In this document: positions 15,671 through 24,493 of the stretch, piece by piece | How the letters are laid out: each line of letters opens with the position of its first letter | Numbering within the stretch: the stretch's first letter is position 1 | Source of the DNA: Georgenia sp. EYE_87 | GTDB taxonomy: Bacteria > Actinomycetota > Actinomycetes > Actinomycetales > Actinomycetaceae | Reading direction: 5' to 3' | DNA: 64,000 nt | Assembly (NCBI RefSeq): GCF_023148685.1 | Contig: NZ_JAHXNL010000007.1 | Coordinates: 1-64,000, forward strand | The notes under the pieces: generated by a model | What the model saw: only the letters and a program-made list of their open reading frames with translations | Told to the model about the DNA's origin: nothing | The model's database searches: none | Made by a program: the position numbers and the translations under genes

Positions 15671-18004
15671 GTGGTCCAGATCGCGCCCGAAGGCCGTACG
15701 CGTACCGAGTTCATGGTCTCGAAGGGGTGGGTGCAGGGCGTCGGGCTCGTGATGCTCTTCGGCTTCTTCGTGATGGGCCTGCTGGCCCTGCGCACCTACA
15801 CCGACTCCATGCCGCAGCCCGACCGGGTGGTCGACGCCCAGGGGGAGGTGGTGTTCACGGGGGAGGACATCACCTCGGGCCAGCAGATCTTCCTGCGCCG
15901 CGGCCTGCAGCAGTACGGCTCCGTCATGGGGCACGGCGGGTACCTCGGCCCCGACTACACCGCCGACTACCTGCGCCGCTCCGCCACCTACGTCCTCGAC
16001 CAGCTCGAGGGTGCCGGCGAGCAGGACCCGCAGGGCGCCCTCGTGGAGATGATGCGGACCAACCGCTACGACGAGGCCACCGGCACCCTCGAGCTCACCG
16101 ACCTGCAGATCCAGGCGTTCGAGGAGGTCCAGCAGCACTACGCCGCCTACTTCGGCTCGTCCACCACCCAGTACGGGCTCATCCCCGACGCCATCACCGA
16201 CCCGGAGGACATCCGCCAGCTGACGTCGTTCTTCGCGTGGACGGCGTGGGCGTCGGCGGCGGAGCGGCCGGGCCACGACTACTCGTACACGAACAACTGG
16301 CCCGCCGAGCCGCTCGTCGACAACGGCCCCACGGCCGACATCCTGGTGTGGAGCGGCCTGTCCCTGGTGGCCCTGCTGGCCGGCACGGGCGCCCTGTTCG
16401 CCATCTACGGCCGCTGGAGCCGCAGCATCGGCTGGCACTCCGCCGAGACCCGGACGCTCGCGTTCAAGCAGCCGGGCGAGGTTGCCGTCACCCCCGCCCA
16501 GCGCGCCACCGCCTGGTTCTTCTTCGTCGTCGCGCTGCTGTTCCTGGCCCAGGCGCTGCTCGGCGGCGCCGTCGAGCACTACCGCGCCGACCTCTCGAGC
16601 TTCTTCGGCATCGACCTCGCGCAGATCCTGCCGTTCAACCTGGCCCGGACGTGGCACGTGCAGCTCGCGCTGCTGTGGACCGCCGCCTCCTTCCTGGGGG
16701 CCGGCATCTTCATCGCCCCGTACATCTCCGGGCGCGAGCCGAAGAACCAGCACTGGCTCGCCTACGGCCTCCTCGGCGCCGTCGCGCTCGTCATCGTCGG
16801 CTCCTTCGCCGGCGAGGCGATGAGCATCTTCGGCGTCGAGCTCGCCAAGGGCTCGCCGCTGTGGGACATGCAGTGGGAGTACCTGGACCTGCCGAAGGTC
16901 TGGCAGGGCCTGCTCACCGTCGGCATGTTCCTGTGGATCGCGATCATCTTCCGCGCCATCCGCACCCGGCTGAAGACCGAGAACCGGGGCAACATGCCGT
17001 GGCTGTTCTTCTACTCCGGCCTCGCGATCCCCGGCTTCTACGCCGTCGGCCTGCTCGCCGGCACCCAGACGCACCTCACCGTCGCCGAGTTCTGGCGCTT
17101 CTGGGTGGTGCACCTGTGGGTGGAGGACTTCCTCGAGCTCTTCACCACCGTGATGGTCGCCTACATCTTCGTGATGCTCGGCGTGGTCCGGCACAAGATC
17201 GCCATGCAGATCATCTTCCTCGACGTCATCCTCTACTCCGCCGGCGGCGTCCTCGGCACCATGCACCACCTGTACTTCTCCGGCACCCCGGTCGAGCACA
17301 TGGCGCTCGGCGCGTTCTTCTCCGCGCTCGAGGTCATCCCGTTGACGTTCCTGACCATCGAGGCCTGGAGCTTCCTCCAGCTCGGCTCGCGGCAGGAGTC
17401 GCGCAGCTCGGCGCCGTTCCCGCACCGCTGGGCGGTGATGTTCCTCGTCGCGGTGGGCTTCTGGAACTTCCTCGGCGCCGGCGTCTTCGGCTTCCTCATC
17501 AACCTGCCGATCATCTCCTACTACCAGATCGGCACCGCGCTCACGGCGAACCATGCGCACGGCGCCATGATGGGCGTCTACGGGATGATGGGCGTCGGCC
17601 TGGCGCTGTTCGCGCTGCGCTACCTCATCCCGCCGGCCCGCTGGCCCGACAGGCTGGCGAAGCTCTCCTTCTGGTCGCTCAACATCGGGCTGGCCTGGAT
17701 GGTCTTCGCGACCCTACTGCCGCTCGGCGTCATCCAGCTCTGGTACTCCGTCAACGACGGCTACTTCGAGGCCCGCGAGCTGAACTTCATCACCCGCCCC
17801 GGCAACGCCGTGCTCGAGTGGCTGCGCATGCCGGGAGACCTGATCTTCATCCTCGGCGGGGTCCTGCCCTTCCTCTGGATCACCTGGCTCGGGGTCCGCC
17901 ACCGCATCCGGTCCACCAGCCTCGAGGTCCCCGTGGAGCAGCTCTTCGTCGAGGAGCAGCCGGTGGGCCCGGGCGGCACCGGCACCGGACGCGGGGGCGC
18001 GTGA
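15671..18004 (+). CDS. norZ: Quinol-type nitric-oxide reductase (single-subunit NorB/NorZ)
   Basis: A 777-residue membrane enzyme that reduces 2 NO to N2O with quinol electrons. The N-terminal helix and long extracytoplasmic segment (about 30-220, with GQQIFLRRGLQQYGSVMGHGGYLGPDYTADYL) are the qNOR extension that replaces NorC. The catalytic core has the heme/FeB ligands: ARTWHVQLALLW, VVHLWVEDFLELF (His plus the FeB Glu), TMHHLYFSG (two His) and NHAHGAMMGVYGMMG. Length matches qNOR (~760). GTG 15671 is preceded by GGGAGGGGG. It likely detoxifies NO rather than completing denitrification, as no other nir/nos genes are in view. Its TGA overlaps the next ATG by one base. Confidence 0.93.
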   Translation: MVQIAPEGRTRTEFMVSKGWVQGVGLVMLFGFFVMGLLALRTYTDSMPQPDRVVDAQGEVVFTGEDITSGQQIFLRRGLQQYGSVMGHGGYLGPDYTADYLRRSATYVLDQLEGAGEQDPQGALVEMMRTNRYDEATGTLELTDLQIQAFEEVQQHYAAYFGSSTTQYGLIPDAITDPEDIRQLTSFFAWTAWASAAERPGHDYSYTNNWPAEPLVDNGPTADILVWSGLSLVALLAGTGALFAIYGRWSRSIGWHSAETRTLAFKQPGEVAVTPAQRATAWFFFVVALLFLAQALLGGAVEHYRADLSSFFGIDLAQILPFNLARTWHVQLALLWTAASFLGAGIFIAPYISGREPKNQHWLAYGLLGAVALVIVGSFAGEAMSIFGVELAKGSPLWDMQWEYLDLPKVWQGLLTVGMFLWIAIIFRAIRTRLKTENRGNMPWLFFYSGLAIPGFYAVGLLAGTQTHLTVAEFWRFWVVHLWVEDFLELFTTVMVAYIFVMLGVVRHKIAMQIIFLDVILYSAGGVLGTMHHLYFSGTPVEHMALGAFFSALEVIPLTFLTIEAWSFLQLGSRQESRSSAPFPHRWAVMFLVAVGFWNFLGAGVFGFLINLPIISYYQIGTALTANHAHGAMMGVYGMMGVGLALFALRYLIPPARWPDRLAKLSFWSLNIGLAWMVFATLLPLGVIQLWYSVNDGYFEARELNFITRPGNAVLEWLRMPGDLIFILGGVLPFLWITWLGVRHRIRSTSLEVPVEQLFVEEQPVGPGGTGTGRGGA

Positions 18005-18801
18005 TGGGCGAGGTCGACATCGCGGTCTGGCTGGCGGCCGGCTACGGGGTGGCGCTGCTCGGTGTCGCCCACGCGCTGGACCTGCTCGCCCGCCGGACCT
18101 CCTCCAACACCGCGCGGTGGCGCTCCGGGGCCTTCACCTACCACGCCGACCATGACGCCTGGCTCTGCCCGGAGGACCAGTGGCTGTGGCCGCACGCCTT
18201 CGACCCGGAGAACCGGGTGATGCGGTACCGGGCCAGCCCGGCGGTGTGCAACTCCTGCCCGGTCAAGGACACCTGCACCAGCTCGTCCCACGGCCGGGAG
18301 GTCACCCGGGGCGTGGATCCCTGGCCCGCCTCGGAGGCGGAGCGGTTCCACCGCGGCATCGCCTGCGCCGTCGCCGTCCTCGGCGCGGTCTGGCCCCTGG
18401 GGATGATGCTCGACGGCGGCAGCGCGGGGGAGCTGGTCGTGCTGGGGGTGGCGCTCGCCGTCGTCGCGGTGGGCAGCTGGCCGCTCTGGTCGCACCTGCG
18501 GCGGACGCCGGCGGCCTTCCCGGAGCACGTCAGGGTCGAGATGCCAGACGACGCGGCCGCCGCCCGGGCCGTGGCGGCAGCCCGCGAGGCGCGCCGCCGG
18601 TCCGGGTACGCCAGCGACCGCCGTCGTCGCGCCCCCGGGACGGGGCCGGTCCCGGTCGAGATCGGGAGCCGGGCACCGGCGCCGGTGCCGACGACGGGCG
18701 CCGGCGAGGGGGACCGGTTCGCCACCCGCTGGGGGGCGTTCGAGAAGGCGGCCGACGGCGGCGAGCTGCCGGGCGGCTGGTCGAGGAGGGGGAAGCGATG
18801 A
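18004..18801 (+). CDS. NOR-operon membrane protein with a transposase-like four-cysteine module
   Basis: A 265-residue protein not assigned to a known functional family. An N-terminal hydrophobic helix (about 5-28) is followed by a soluble segment with C55 (WLCPEDQ) and C82-x2-C85-x5-C91 (AVCNSCPVKDTCTSSSHGRE), two more helices (about 118-137 and 143-163) and a charged Arg/Ala-rich tail. The Cys segment closely resembles the CP...C..CP...CT.S..GR zinc ribbon of IS1182-type transposases, but there is no DDE core here. The four Cys could hold zinc or an Fe-S cluster. It starts on the last base of the norZ stop and its own stop overlaps the slipin start (ATGA), so it is translated with them. A role in NOR assembly or redox sensing is only a guess. 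Confidence 0.8.
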   Translation: MGEVDIAVWLAAGYGVALLGVAHALDLLARRTSSNTARWRSGAFTYHADHDAWLCPEDQWLWPHAFDPENRVMRYRASPAVCNSCPVKDTCTSSSHGREVTRGVDPWPASEAERFHRGIACAVAVLGAVWPLGMMLDGGSAGELVVLGVALAVVAVGSWPLWSHLRRTPAAFPEHVRVEMPDDAAAARAVAAAREARRRSGYASDRRRRAPGTGPVPVEIGSRAPAPVPTTGAGEGDRFATRWGAFEKAADGGELPGGWSRRGKR

Positions 18802-19655
18802 CGTGGCAGATCGTGCTCGGGGTGGTCGCGGCGCTCGTGGTGGTGCTGCTGATCTCCTCGGTGAAGATCCTGCGCGAGTACGAGCGCGGTGTGGCCTTCC
18901 GGCTGGGGCGGCTGCGGCCGGCGCTCGGGCCCGGGGTGCGGCTGCTGGTGCCGGGCCTGGACAAGCTGGTGCGCGTGGACCTGCGGGTGGTGACGCTGAC
19001 CATCCCGCCGCAGGAGGTCATCACCAAGGACAACGTGCCGGCCCGGGTCAACGCCGTCGTGCTCTTCCAGGTGACCGACCCGGTGCAGTCCGTGATGGCG
19101 GTGGAGAACCACGCGGTCGCCACCTCGCAGATCGCGCAGACCACGCTGCGCTCCGTCGTCGGCCGGGCGGACCTGGACACCCTGCTGGCGCACCGGGCCG
19201 ACCTCAACGAGGACCTGGCCCAGAGCATCGCCGCGCAGACGGCGCCGTGGGGCGTGCAGGTCAACGTGGTGGAGATCAAGGACGTCGAGATCCCCGAGGC
19301 GATGCAGCGGGCGATGGCCCGGGAGGCCGAGGCGGAGCGGGAGCGGCGGGCGAAGATCATCAACGCCCACGGCGAGCTGCAGGCCTCGGAGGAGCTGCGC
19401 CAGGCCGCGGACACGCTCAGCCGCAGTCCCGCGTCGCTGCAGCTGCGCTACCTCCAGACCCTGCTGGAGCTGGGGGCCGACCAGAACTCCACCGTGGTCT
19501 TCCCGCTGCCTATCGACATCATCGGGCCCTTCCTGGGGAAGCTGCCGCAGCTGATGGAGACCTTCAACGGGCGGTCCAACGGCACGTCGCCGCCGCGGGA
19601 GCGCCCGAGCGCGGACGAGACGCCGGCGAGCACAGAGAGGGACGGCCATGGCTGA
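18798..19655 (+). CDS. Slipin: SPFH/band-7 (stomatin-like) membrane protein
   Basis: A 285-residue protein with one N-terminal membrane helix (about 5-23), then the SPFH domain: EYERGVAFRLGRL, GPGVRLLVPGLD, TIPPQEVITKDNV, and AMQRAMAREAEAERERRAKII, the last beginning a coiled-coil. A PLPIDIIGPF segment and a Ser/Pro/Glu-rich tail follow. Slipins form membrane scaffolds and influence stability of membrane complexes; here the partner may be the NO reductase. ATG 18798 overlaps the previous stop (ATGA), with GAGGAGGGGGAAG upstream. Its 3' end overlaps the next gene by 8 bp. Confidence 0.9.
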   Translation: MTWQIVLGVVAALVVVLLISSVKILREYERGVAFRLGRLRPALGPGVRLLVPGLDKLVRVDLRVVTLTIPPQEVITKDNVPARVNAVVLFQVTDPVQSVMAVENHAVATSQIAQTTLRSVVGRADLDTLLAHRADLNEDLAQSIAAQTAPWGVQVNVVEIKDVEIPEAMQRAMAREAEAERERRAKIINAHGELQASEELRQAADTLSRSPASLQLRYLQTLLELGADQNSTVVFPLPIDIIGPFLGKLPQLMETFNGRSNGTSPPRERPSADETPASTERDGHG

Positions 19656-19995
19656 CACCGACACCCCGCAGGCGAGGTCCGGCAGCCCGGCGGAGGACCG
19701 GCCCCTCCAGCCGGGCGATCTGCCGGGGATCCACCGCATCCTCATCGGCACGGTCATCGCCGTGCTGGCCCCGCTGTTCGGGTTCCTCGGCGGGTCGATG
19801 GCCGGCGCCGAGGGCGGCGACACCGTCCAGCCGCTCTACTTCTGGCTGATGGGCGGCATCTTCGTCGGCGGCGTGGGCGCGCTCATCGCGGTGCTGGGCG
19901 GCGTGCGGCTGGTGCGAGCCCGGCGGGAGCGGCGCGCCAGGCAGGCCGGGGGAGGGGCGACCACCGCGATGACGGGCGAGGGGGCCGCCGGGTAG
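19648..19995 (+). CDS. Small two-helix membrane protein of the NOR operon
   Basis: A 115-residue protein I do not recognise. An acidic/polar N-terminus (~25 residues) is followed by two hydrophobic helices (about 30-50 and 65-88) separated by a short Gly/Asp loop, and a basic tail RARRERRARQ. It begins inside the slipin 3' end (8-bp overlap, GAGAGGG upstream), making it the last gene of the norZ operon. The gap to the convergent kinase gene is 27 bp with no evident terminator. Confidence 0.7.
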   Translation: MADTDTPQARSGSPAEDRPLQPGDLPGIHRILIGTVIAVLAPLFGFLGGSMAGAEGGDTVQPLYFWLMGGIFVGGVGALIAVLGGVRLVRARRERRARQAGGGATTAMTGEGAAG

Positions 19996-20022
19996 CCGGG
20001 TCCACCGGGTAGCCGTGGCGCG

Positions 20023-21495
20023 TCAGCCGCCGGCGACGACCGCCCGGTACAGGTCCTCGTAGCGGGCCGCCCGGTCGGCGTAGTACGCCGCGCGGGCGGG
20101 GACCGGCTGGTGCGTCGGGCCGACGTCGACGGGCGCGCGCTCGATCCCGGGCGCGAGCGTGTCGAGCGCGAGGAGTGCCGTGCCGTGCAGCGTGGACCGC
20201 TTGATCGTCACGGGGACCACGGGCGCGCCGAGCGCGTCGGCGAGCACCTGCAGCCAGTCGGGGAGGTCCTGCGTCACCCGGCCGCTGGCCACGATCCGCT
20301 GCGTCCGGCCGGCCACCTGCTGCAGCTGTGCCGCGACCCGCGCGTAGGACAGCGCGACGCCCTCCATCGTCCCGCGGAAGAGCATCGGGGCGGTGGTGGC
20401 GGCAGAGACGTCCGCGAGCAGCGCCCGGGCGCCGGCGGCCCAGCCGGTGGAGCGCTCGCCCGAGAAGTACGGCAGGACGGTGGGCGTCCCGGGGACCGGC
20501 TCGGCGGTGAGGACCTGGCCGAGGTCGGTCCCCTCGAGGCGGACGTTCTCCTCCAGCCAGGTGGCGGCGCGCCCGACGTCGTTCAGGGCGCCGCCGAGCA
20601 GGGAGCGCGTCGCGTCCACGCGGTAGCACCACAGCCCCGGCGGCAGCACGTCCGGCACCTCGGAGACGAGGACGCGCATGGCGCCGCTGGTGGCGGCCGC
20701 GACCGCGACGGTCGAGGGGTTGTCCGCCTCGATGCCGAGGTTCGAGGCGAGGCCGTCGGTGATGACCGGGAACCAGCGGGCACCGCGCAGGGCGGGCCAC
20801 CTGGACTCCGCCTCCAGCGGCCGGTCCGGGGTGCGGATCTCGGACAGCTGCTCGAGGTCGACGCCGCCGACCTCGAGCATGCCGGGGTCCCAGGCGCCCG
20901 TCCGCCGGTCGAGCAGCCCGGTCCACGCGGCGGTGGAGGTGCCGACCGCCGTCGTGCCGAGCATCCGCAGGTACAGGTACTCGCCCAGGGACATCCAGCG
21001 CTCGACGGCTGCGAACGCCGACGGCGCCGTCTCGCGCAGCCAGCGGAACCGTGCCGTCAGGTAGCTCGAGTGCAGCCGGGTCCCGGTCCGCTGCTGGACC
21101 TCGCGCTCGTCCAGCTCGGCGCGCAGGGCGGTGACCTGGGCCGCGCAGCGGGAGTCGGCGTAGGTGAAGCACGGCGTCAGCGCGCGCCCGTCCGGCCCCA
21201 CCCCGACGAGGGACGAGGCGAAGGTGTCCAGGGCGACGCCGGCGATCCGGCCGGTGAGCTCGGGGCGGGCCAGGGCGGTGACGATCTCCTCCACCTCGGC
21301 GACGACCTGGTCGGGGTCGATGGTCGAGGTCCCGTCCGTCCCGGTGGTGAACTGGTGCGGGACCTTGTGCCGGTGCTGGAGCACCGGGCGGCCGGCCGCG
21401 TCGTAGAGGCCGCCACGGCTGGCGGTGGAGCCGACGTCGAGGGCGAGGACGAGCGGGTCGAGGGCGTCGGCGAGCGGAACGCGGAAGTCGGACAT
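20023..21495 (-). CDS. FGGY-family carbohydrate kinase
   Basis: A 490-residue cytoplasmic sugar kinase. The N-terminal phosphate-binding loop LALDVGSTASRGGLYD, the Asp in GVALDTFASS, TSGAMRVLVSE and the C-terminal ATP-site segment IVASGRVTQDLPDWLQVLADALG show the FGGY fold. Substrate cannot be fixed from sequence; gluconate or a pentulose are typical. I chose ATG 21495 (AGGAAAG upstream) at MSDFRVPL because the open frame beyond it, back to 21669, is low-complexity and antisense to the cold-shock leader. It is a single transcription unit. Confidence 0.85.
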   Translation of the reverse strand: MSDFRVPLADALDPLVLALDVGSTASRGGLYDAAGRPVLQHRHKVPHQFTTGTDGTSTIDPDQVVAEVEEIVTALARPELTGRIAGVALDTFASSLVGVGPDGRALTPCFTYADSRCAAQVTALRAELDEREVQQRTGTRLHSSYLTARFRWLRETAPSAFAAVERWMSLGEYLYLRMLGTTAVGTSTAAWTGLLDRRTGAWDPGMLEVGGVDLEQLSEIRTPDRPLEAESRWPALRGARWFPVITDGLASNLGIEADNPSTVAVAAATSGAMRVLVSEVPDVLPPGLWCYRVDATRSLLGGALNDVGRAATWLEENVRLEGTDLGQVLTAEPVPGTPTVLPYFSGERSTGWAAGARALLADVSAATTAPMLFRGTMEGVALSYARVAAQLQQVAGRTQRIVASGRVTQDLPDWLQVLADALGAPVVPVTIKRSTLHGTALLALDTLAPGIERAPVDVGPTHQPVPARAAYYADRAARYEDLYRAVVAGG

Positions 21496-21830
21496 CACAC
21501 TCTTTCCTGCGAGGGTGGTCCCGATGCTAGCGGCGGACCGCCACGCGGGCGCCTCGTCGAAAGCACAGGTGGGGGCCGCGCCGGCGGGTGATGATGGTCT
21601 GACAGACGCGCGCGCGGAGACGCCGGCCGGGCCTGCGGGAAAAGTTGTGCCGGGAAACACTTGCGTCAACCGATCGGTTATGCCGTAGGCTCGTGCCCAA
21701 GTTGCAGTGCATCAAGTTTGTTAGGCCCCGGCCGCCTGTCGGGTTGCTTGTCCTTCATGGAGCAGACGACGAACACCGTGACACACAGTTCCCAACCGGG
21801 GAGCTGTCTCACTGCTCGGAAGGAGCAACC
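21496..21830 (+). promoter_or_regulatory. Intergenic leader of the cold-shock gene
   Basis: 335 bp without a gene between the divergent kinase and cspA. A plausible sigma-A promoter is TTGCGT (21661) - 19 bp - TAGGCT (21686-21691), giving a ~130-base 5' untranslated leader. Near the 3' end a hairpin (ACAGTTCCC and GGGGAGCTGT, about 21785-21808) lies just before AAGGAG. Long structured leaders are usual for cold-shock mRNAs and control their translation. Confidence 0.45.
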
Positions 21831-22034
21831 ATGGCTACCGGAACCGTTAAGTGGTTCAACGCTGAGAAGGGCTACGGCTTCATCGCGCCGGACGACGGCT
21901 CGGCCGACGTCTTCGCCCACTACTCCGCGATCCAGTCCTCGGGCTACCGCTCGCTGGAGGAGAACCAGAAGGTCGAGTTCGACGTCACCCAGGGCCCCAA
22001 GGGCCCGCAGGCGGAGAACATCCGCCCGGTCTGA
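21831..22034 (+). CDS. cspA: Cold-shock protein (CspA family)
   Basis: A 67-residue single cold-shock domain. [15 protein letters not shown] carries RNP1 and DVFAHYSAI carries RNP2, with the aromatic residues for single-stranded nucleic acid binding intact. It acts as an RNA chaperone. ATG 21831 follows AAGGAG with typical spacing; the frame upstream to 21645 is leader, not coding. A strong terminator follows at 22086-22116. Confidence 0.96.
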   Translation: MATGTVKWFNAEKGYGFIAPDDGSADVFAHYSAIQSSGYRSLEENQKVEFDVTQGPKGPQAENIRPV

Positions 22035-22085
22035 CCTCTACGCAGGTAGGGCACCCCACCTCGTAGGTGGGACCCACCTCAGCTG

Positions 22086-22116
22086 AAGGCCCCGGCACCT
22101 CGGTGCTGGGGCCTTT
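22086..22116 (+). terminator. Intrinsic terminator after cspA
   Basis: AAGGCCCCGGCACC pairs with GGTGCTGGGGCCTT (14 bp, one G-T wobble, very short loop), ending in CTTTGTG. It lies between cspA and the convergent acyltransferase gene and may serve both strands. Confidence 0.85.
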
Positions 22117-22139
22117 GTGCACCCTGCGCCGGGCGGGCC

Positions 22140-22718
22140 TCAGCCCGTCGGCGACTCCTCGTGCAGGCGCGGCGTCGTCGTCCGTCCCGTGACGCCGGTC
22201 TTGCCGTCGTAGAACGCGCGCACGCGGTCCATGTCGCCCGCGACGTCGCCCGTGACCCGCAGCGTGGGGCCGAGCCCGGAGGTCATCGTCGTCCGGTCGA
22301 CGTAGCCGAGGACGACCGGAAGCCCGGTGGCCCGCGCGATCCGGTAGAAGCCCGACTTCCAGTACGGCGACGCGCTGCGGGTGCCCTCCGGCGTGATCAC
22401 CAGGTAGAAGCGCTCGCCGGCGTTGACCCGGGCGACCAGCTCGTCGACGAGGCCGGCGGGGTGGGCGCGATCCACCGGGATGCCGCCCAGCGCCCGCATG
22501 AGGGGGCCGAACGGCCGCTTGAACAGCGACTTCTTGCCCAGGAACTTCACCGACACGCCCGCCCGCCAGCTGATCGCGAGCATGAGGGCGAAGTCCCAGT
22601 TCGAGGTGTGCGGTGCTCCGATGAGGATGCCGGCACCGTCCTTGGGCAGGGGCGCGGACCGGTAGTGCCAGCGGCTCACCGCCCAGTAGGCGCGCGCGAG
22701 GGCGCGACGGATGATCAC
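22140..22718 (-). CDS. Lysophospholipid acyltransferase (PlsC-like)
   Basis: A 192-residue membrane-associated acyltransferase. Motif I is HTSNWDF (the catalytic His-x4-Asp, about residues 37-42), motif II lies near KKSLFKRPFG, and motif III is TPEGTRS (about 109-115). The N-terminus IIRRALARAYWAV is an amphipathic membrane-binding helix. PlsC-like enzymes put a fatty acid on lysophosphatidate or similar acceptors; this short version may have a different acceptor. ATG 22718 lies opposite the leader of the aldo/keto reductase gene. Confidence 0.87.
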   Translation of the reverse strand: MIIRRALARAYWAVSRWHYRSAPLPKDGAGILIGAPHTSNWDFALMLAISWRAGVSVKFLGKKSLFKRPFGPLMRALGGIPVDRAHPAGLVDELVARVNAGERFYLVITPEGTRSASPYWKSGFYRIARATGLPVVLGYVDRTTMTSGLGPTLRVTGDVAGDMDRVRAFYDGKTGVTGRTTTPRLHEESPTG

Positions 22719-22887
22719 GGCCGGATATTACGGCAGCCACGCCGTCCGGGGGGTCCCGCCGGGCGGGCTGAGCGCCGAGCACGATTCCGTGCGCGCGCCG
22801 GAGCCCCGGGCCCGGCGGCGGGTTTGGATCTTGCCCCGGCCGTTCGACAGGATGGCTGGGCAGGCCCACGCCCGACGAAGGAGACCG

Positions 22888-23766
22888 ATGAACCAGCCCC
22901 AGGTCACGCTCGACGACGGGACGACGATGCCGCAGCTCGGCCTCGGCGTCTTCCAGGTCCCGCCGGAGGACACCGAGCAGGTGGTCGCGCACGGCCTGGC
23001 CGCCGGGTACCGCAGCATCGACACCGCGGCCCGGTACGGCAACGAGGCGGGCGTCGGGGCCGCCCTCGCCGCGAGCGGCCTCGCACGCGACGAGGTCTTC
23101 GTGACGACGAAGCTCGCCAACCCCGACCAGGGCCACGACTCCACGCTCGCCGCGTTCGACGCCAGCGCGCAGAAGCTCGGGCTCGACGTCGTCGACCTGT
23201 ACCTCATCCACTGGCCGTGCCCCGGCCGCGGCGAGACGCTGAACACCTGGTGGGCGATGGAGGAGCTGCGGGCCGCGGGGCGCGTCCGGGCCATCGGGGT
23301 CTCCAACTTCCTCCCGCACCACCTGACCGAGCTGCTCGACGCCGCCGACGTGCGGCCGGCGGTCAACCAGATCGAGGTGCACCCGTACCACCAGCAGAAG
23401 GAGCTGCGCGCCTTCAACGCCGAGCACGGCATCCTCACGGAGGCGTACAGCCCGCTCGGGCAGGGCGCCGTGCTCGGCGACCCCGTCATCACCGGCATCG
23501 CGGACCGGCTGGGCCGCACGGCCGCCCAGGTGGTCGTGCGCTGGCACCTCCAGCTCGGCAACGTCGTCATCCCCAAGTCGGTCACGCCGTCGCGCATGGC
23601 CGAGAACCTCGACGTGCTCGGGTTCGAGCTGTCGGCGGCCGACATGGCCGCCATCGACGGCCTCGACCGCGGTGCGCGCATCGGGTTCCACCCCGACCAC
23701 TTCAACGGCTACCCGGAGGACTTCGAGGAGGGTTCCCCGGCGCGCACCGGCGTCGCGGCGGGCTGA
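22888..23766 (+). CDS. Aldo/keto reductase
   Basis: A 292-residue NADPH-dependent TIM-barrel reductase. Catalytic residues are visible: Asp and Tyr in IDTAARYGNE (about 46-55), Lys in VTTKLAN, and His in LYLIHWP. The cofactor segment VIPKSVTPSRMAENL is intact, so the enzyme should prefer NADP(H). It belongs to the 2,5-diketo-gluconate reductase-like group; substrate is not determined. ATG 22888 follows GAAGGAGA. The open frame from 22711 is upstream non-coding sequence. Confidence 0.92.
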   Translation: MNQPQVTLDDGTTMPQLGLGVFQVPPEDTEQVVAHGLAAGYRSIDTAARYGNEAGVGAALAASGLARDEVFVTTKLANPDQGHDSTLAAFDASAQKLGLDVVDLYLIHWPCPGRGETLNTWWAMEELRAAGRVRAIGVSNFLPHHLTELLDAADVRPAVNQIEVHPYHQQKELRAFNAEHGILTEAYSPLGQGAVLGDPVITGIADRLGRTAAQVVVRWHLQLGNVVIPKSVTPSRMAENLDVLGFELSAADMAAIDGLDRGARIGFHPDHFNGYPEDFEEGSPARTGVAAG

Positions 23767-23817
23767 GTCCCGGCGGGCGTCCGACGCGCGGCACGGGGAC
23801 GGCGGTACGTTCGGGGT

Positions 23818-24456
23818 ATGAGCGACACCGGCTACGGCGACTTCGAGTTCGAGCGCAAGTTCCTCGTCCGCGCGCTGCCCGACGCCGTGCTCAGCGAGCC
23901 CGACCCCGTCCTCATCGTGCAGAGCTACTTCCTCGCCGCCGAGGGGTACGCCCTGCGGATCCGGCTGCAGGCGCCGGCGCCGCGGGTGCCGGTGCCCGCC
24001 GCGGTCGACGAGTCCGCGCTGCTCGACGAGCTGGCCGACGCGTTCACGTTCTGCGCGCTCACCGCCAAGGGCCCGTACGTGGGCGGCACCCGCTACGAGG
24101 CGGAGCGCGAGCTCGACGTGTCCGTCGGCCTGGCCATGGTGCGACTCGGCGGCGCCAAGGTGGTCAAGTACCGCCACTCCGTGTGGCTCGGCACGGACGG
24201 CTGGGTGCTGGACGCGTTCCTCGGGCACAACGCGCCGCTCATCGTCGCCGAGTGCGAGCGCGGCGGCCCGGTCACCGACCTGGCGATCCCGGAGTTCTGC
24301 GTCACCGAGCTGACCGGCGACCCCCGCTTCACCAACGACGCCCTCGCCTCCGCCCCCTTCGAGGCCTGGGCCGGCGAGTTCGAGCGGGAGCTGGCGCGGA
24401 CCGGGCCCCGCTTCCTCGAGGAGTTCGGGCGCAACGAGCTCGGCACGTCGTTCTGA
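23818..24456 (+). CDS. CYTH-domain protein (triphosphate tunnel enzyme family)
   Basis: A 212-residue protein with the N-terminal ExExK motif (FEFERKF, residues 9-15) that begins CYTH/triphosphate tunnel metalloenzymes. Further charged strands follow: YALRIRLQ, GPYVGGTRYEAERELD, VKYRHSVWL, VLDAFLGHNAPLIVAECE. Relatives hydrolyse inorganic triphosphate or thiamine triphosphate, or make cAMP; the actual reaction here is open. The gene is 51 bp after the aldo/keto reductase and is followed by a hairpin terminator. Confidence 0.85.
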   Translation: MSDTGYGDFEFERKFLVRALPDAVLSEPDPVLIVQSYFLAAEGYALRIRLQAPAPRVPVPAAVDESALLDELADAFTFCALTAKGPYVGGTRYEAERELDVSVGLAMVRLGGAKVVKYRHSVWLGTDGWVLDAFLGHNAPLIVAECERGGPVTDLAIPEFCVTELTGDPRFTNDALASAPFEAWAGEFERELARTGPRFLEEFGRNELGTSF

Positions 24457-24461
24457 GCCGC

Positions 24462-24486
24462 CGCACGCCGGCGATGGCGGCGTGCG
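24462..24486. terminator. Bidirectional hairpin between convergent genes
   Basis: CGCACGCCG (24462-24470) and CGGCGTGCG (24478-24486) form a perfect 9-bp stem with a 7-base loop, between the stop codons of the CYTH gene (+) and the monooxygenase gene (-). No T tract is present. Confidence 0.5.
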
Positions 24487-24493
24487 CCGCGGG

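Noticed and set aside
15608-17560. Long minus-strand open frame opposite norZ
   Set aside because: Same high-GC mirror effect; composition is Glu/Asp/His/Arg-rich noise with no domain.
18004-18801. Reading the Cys-rich protein as a transposase remnant or insertion sequence
   Set aside because: There is no DDE catalytic core, no terminal inverted repeats and no target duplication, and the gene is tightly coupled to norZ and the slipin gene.
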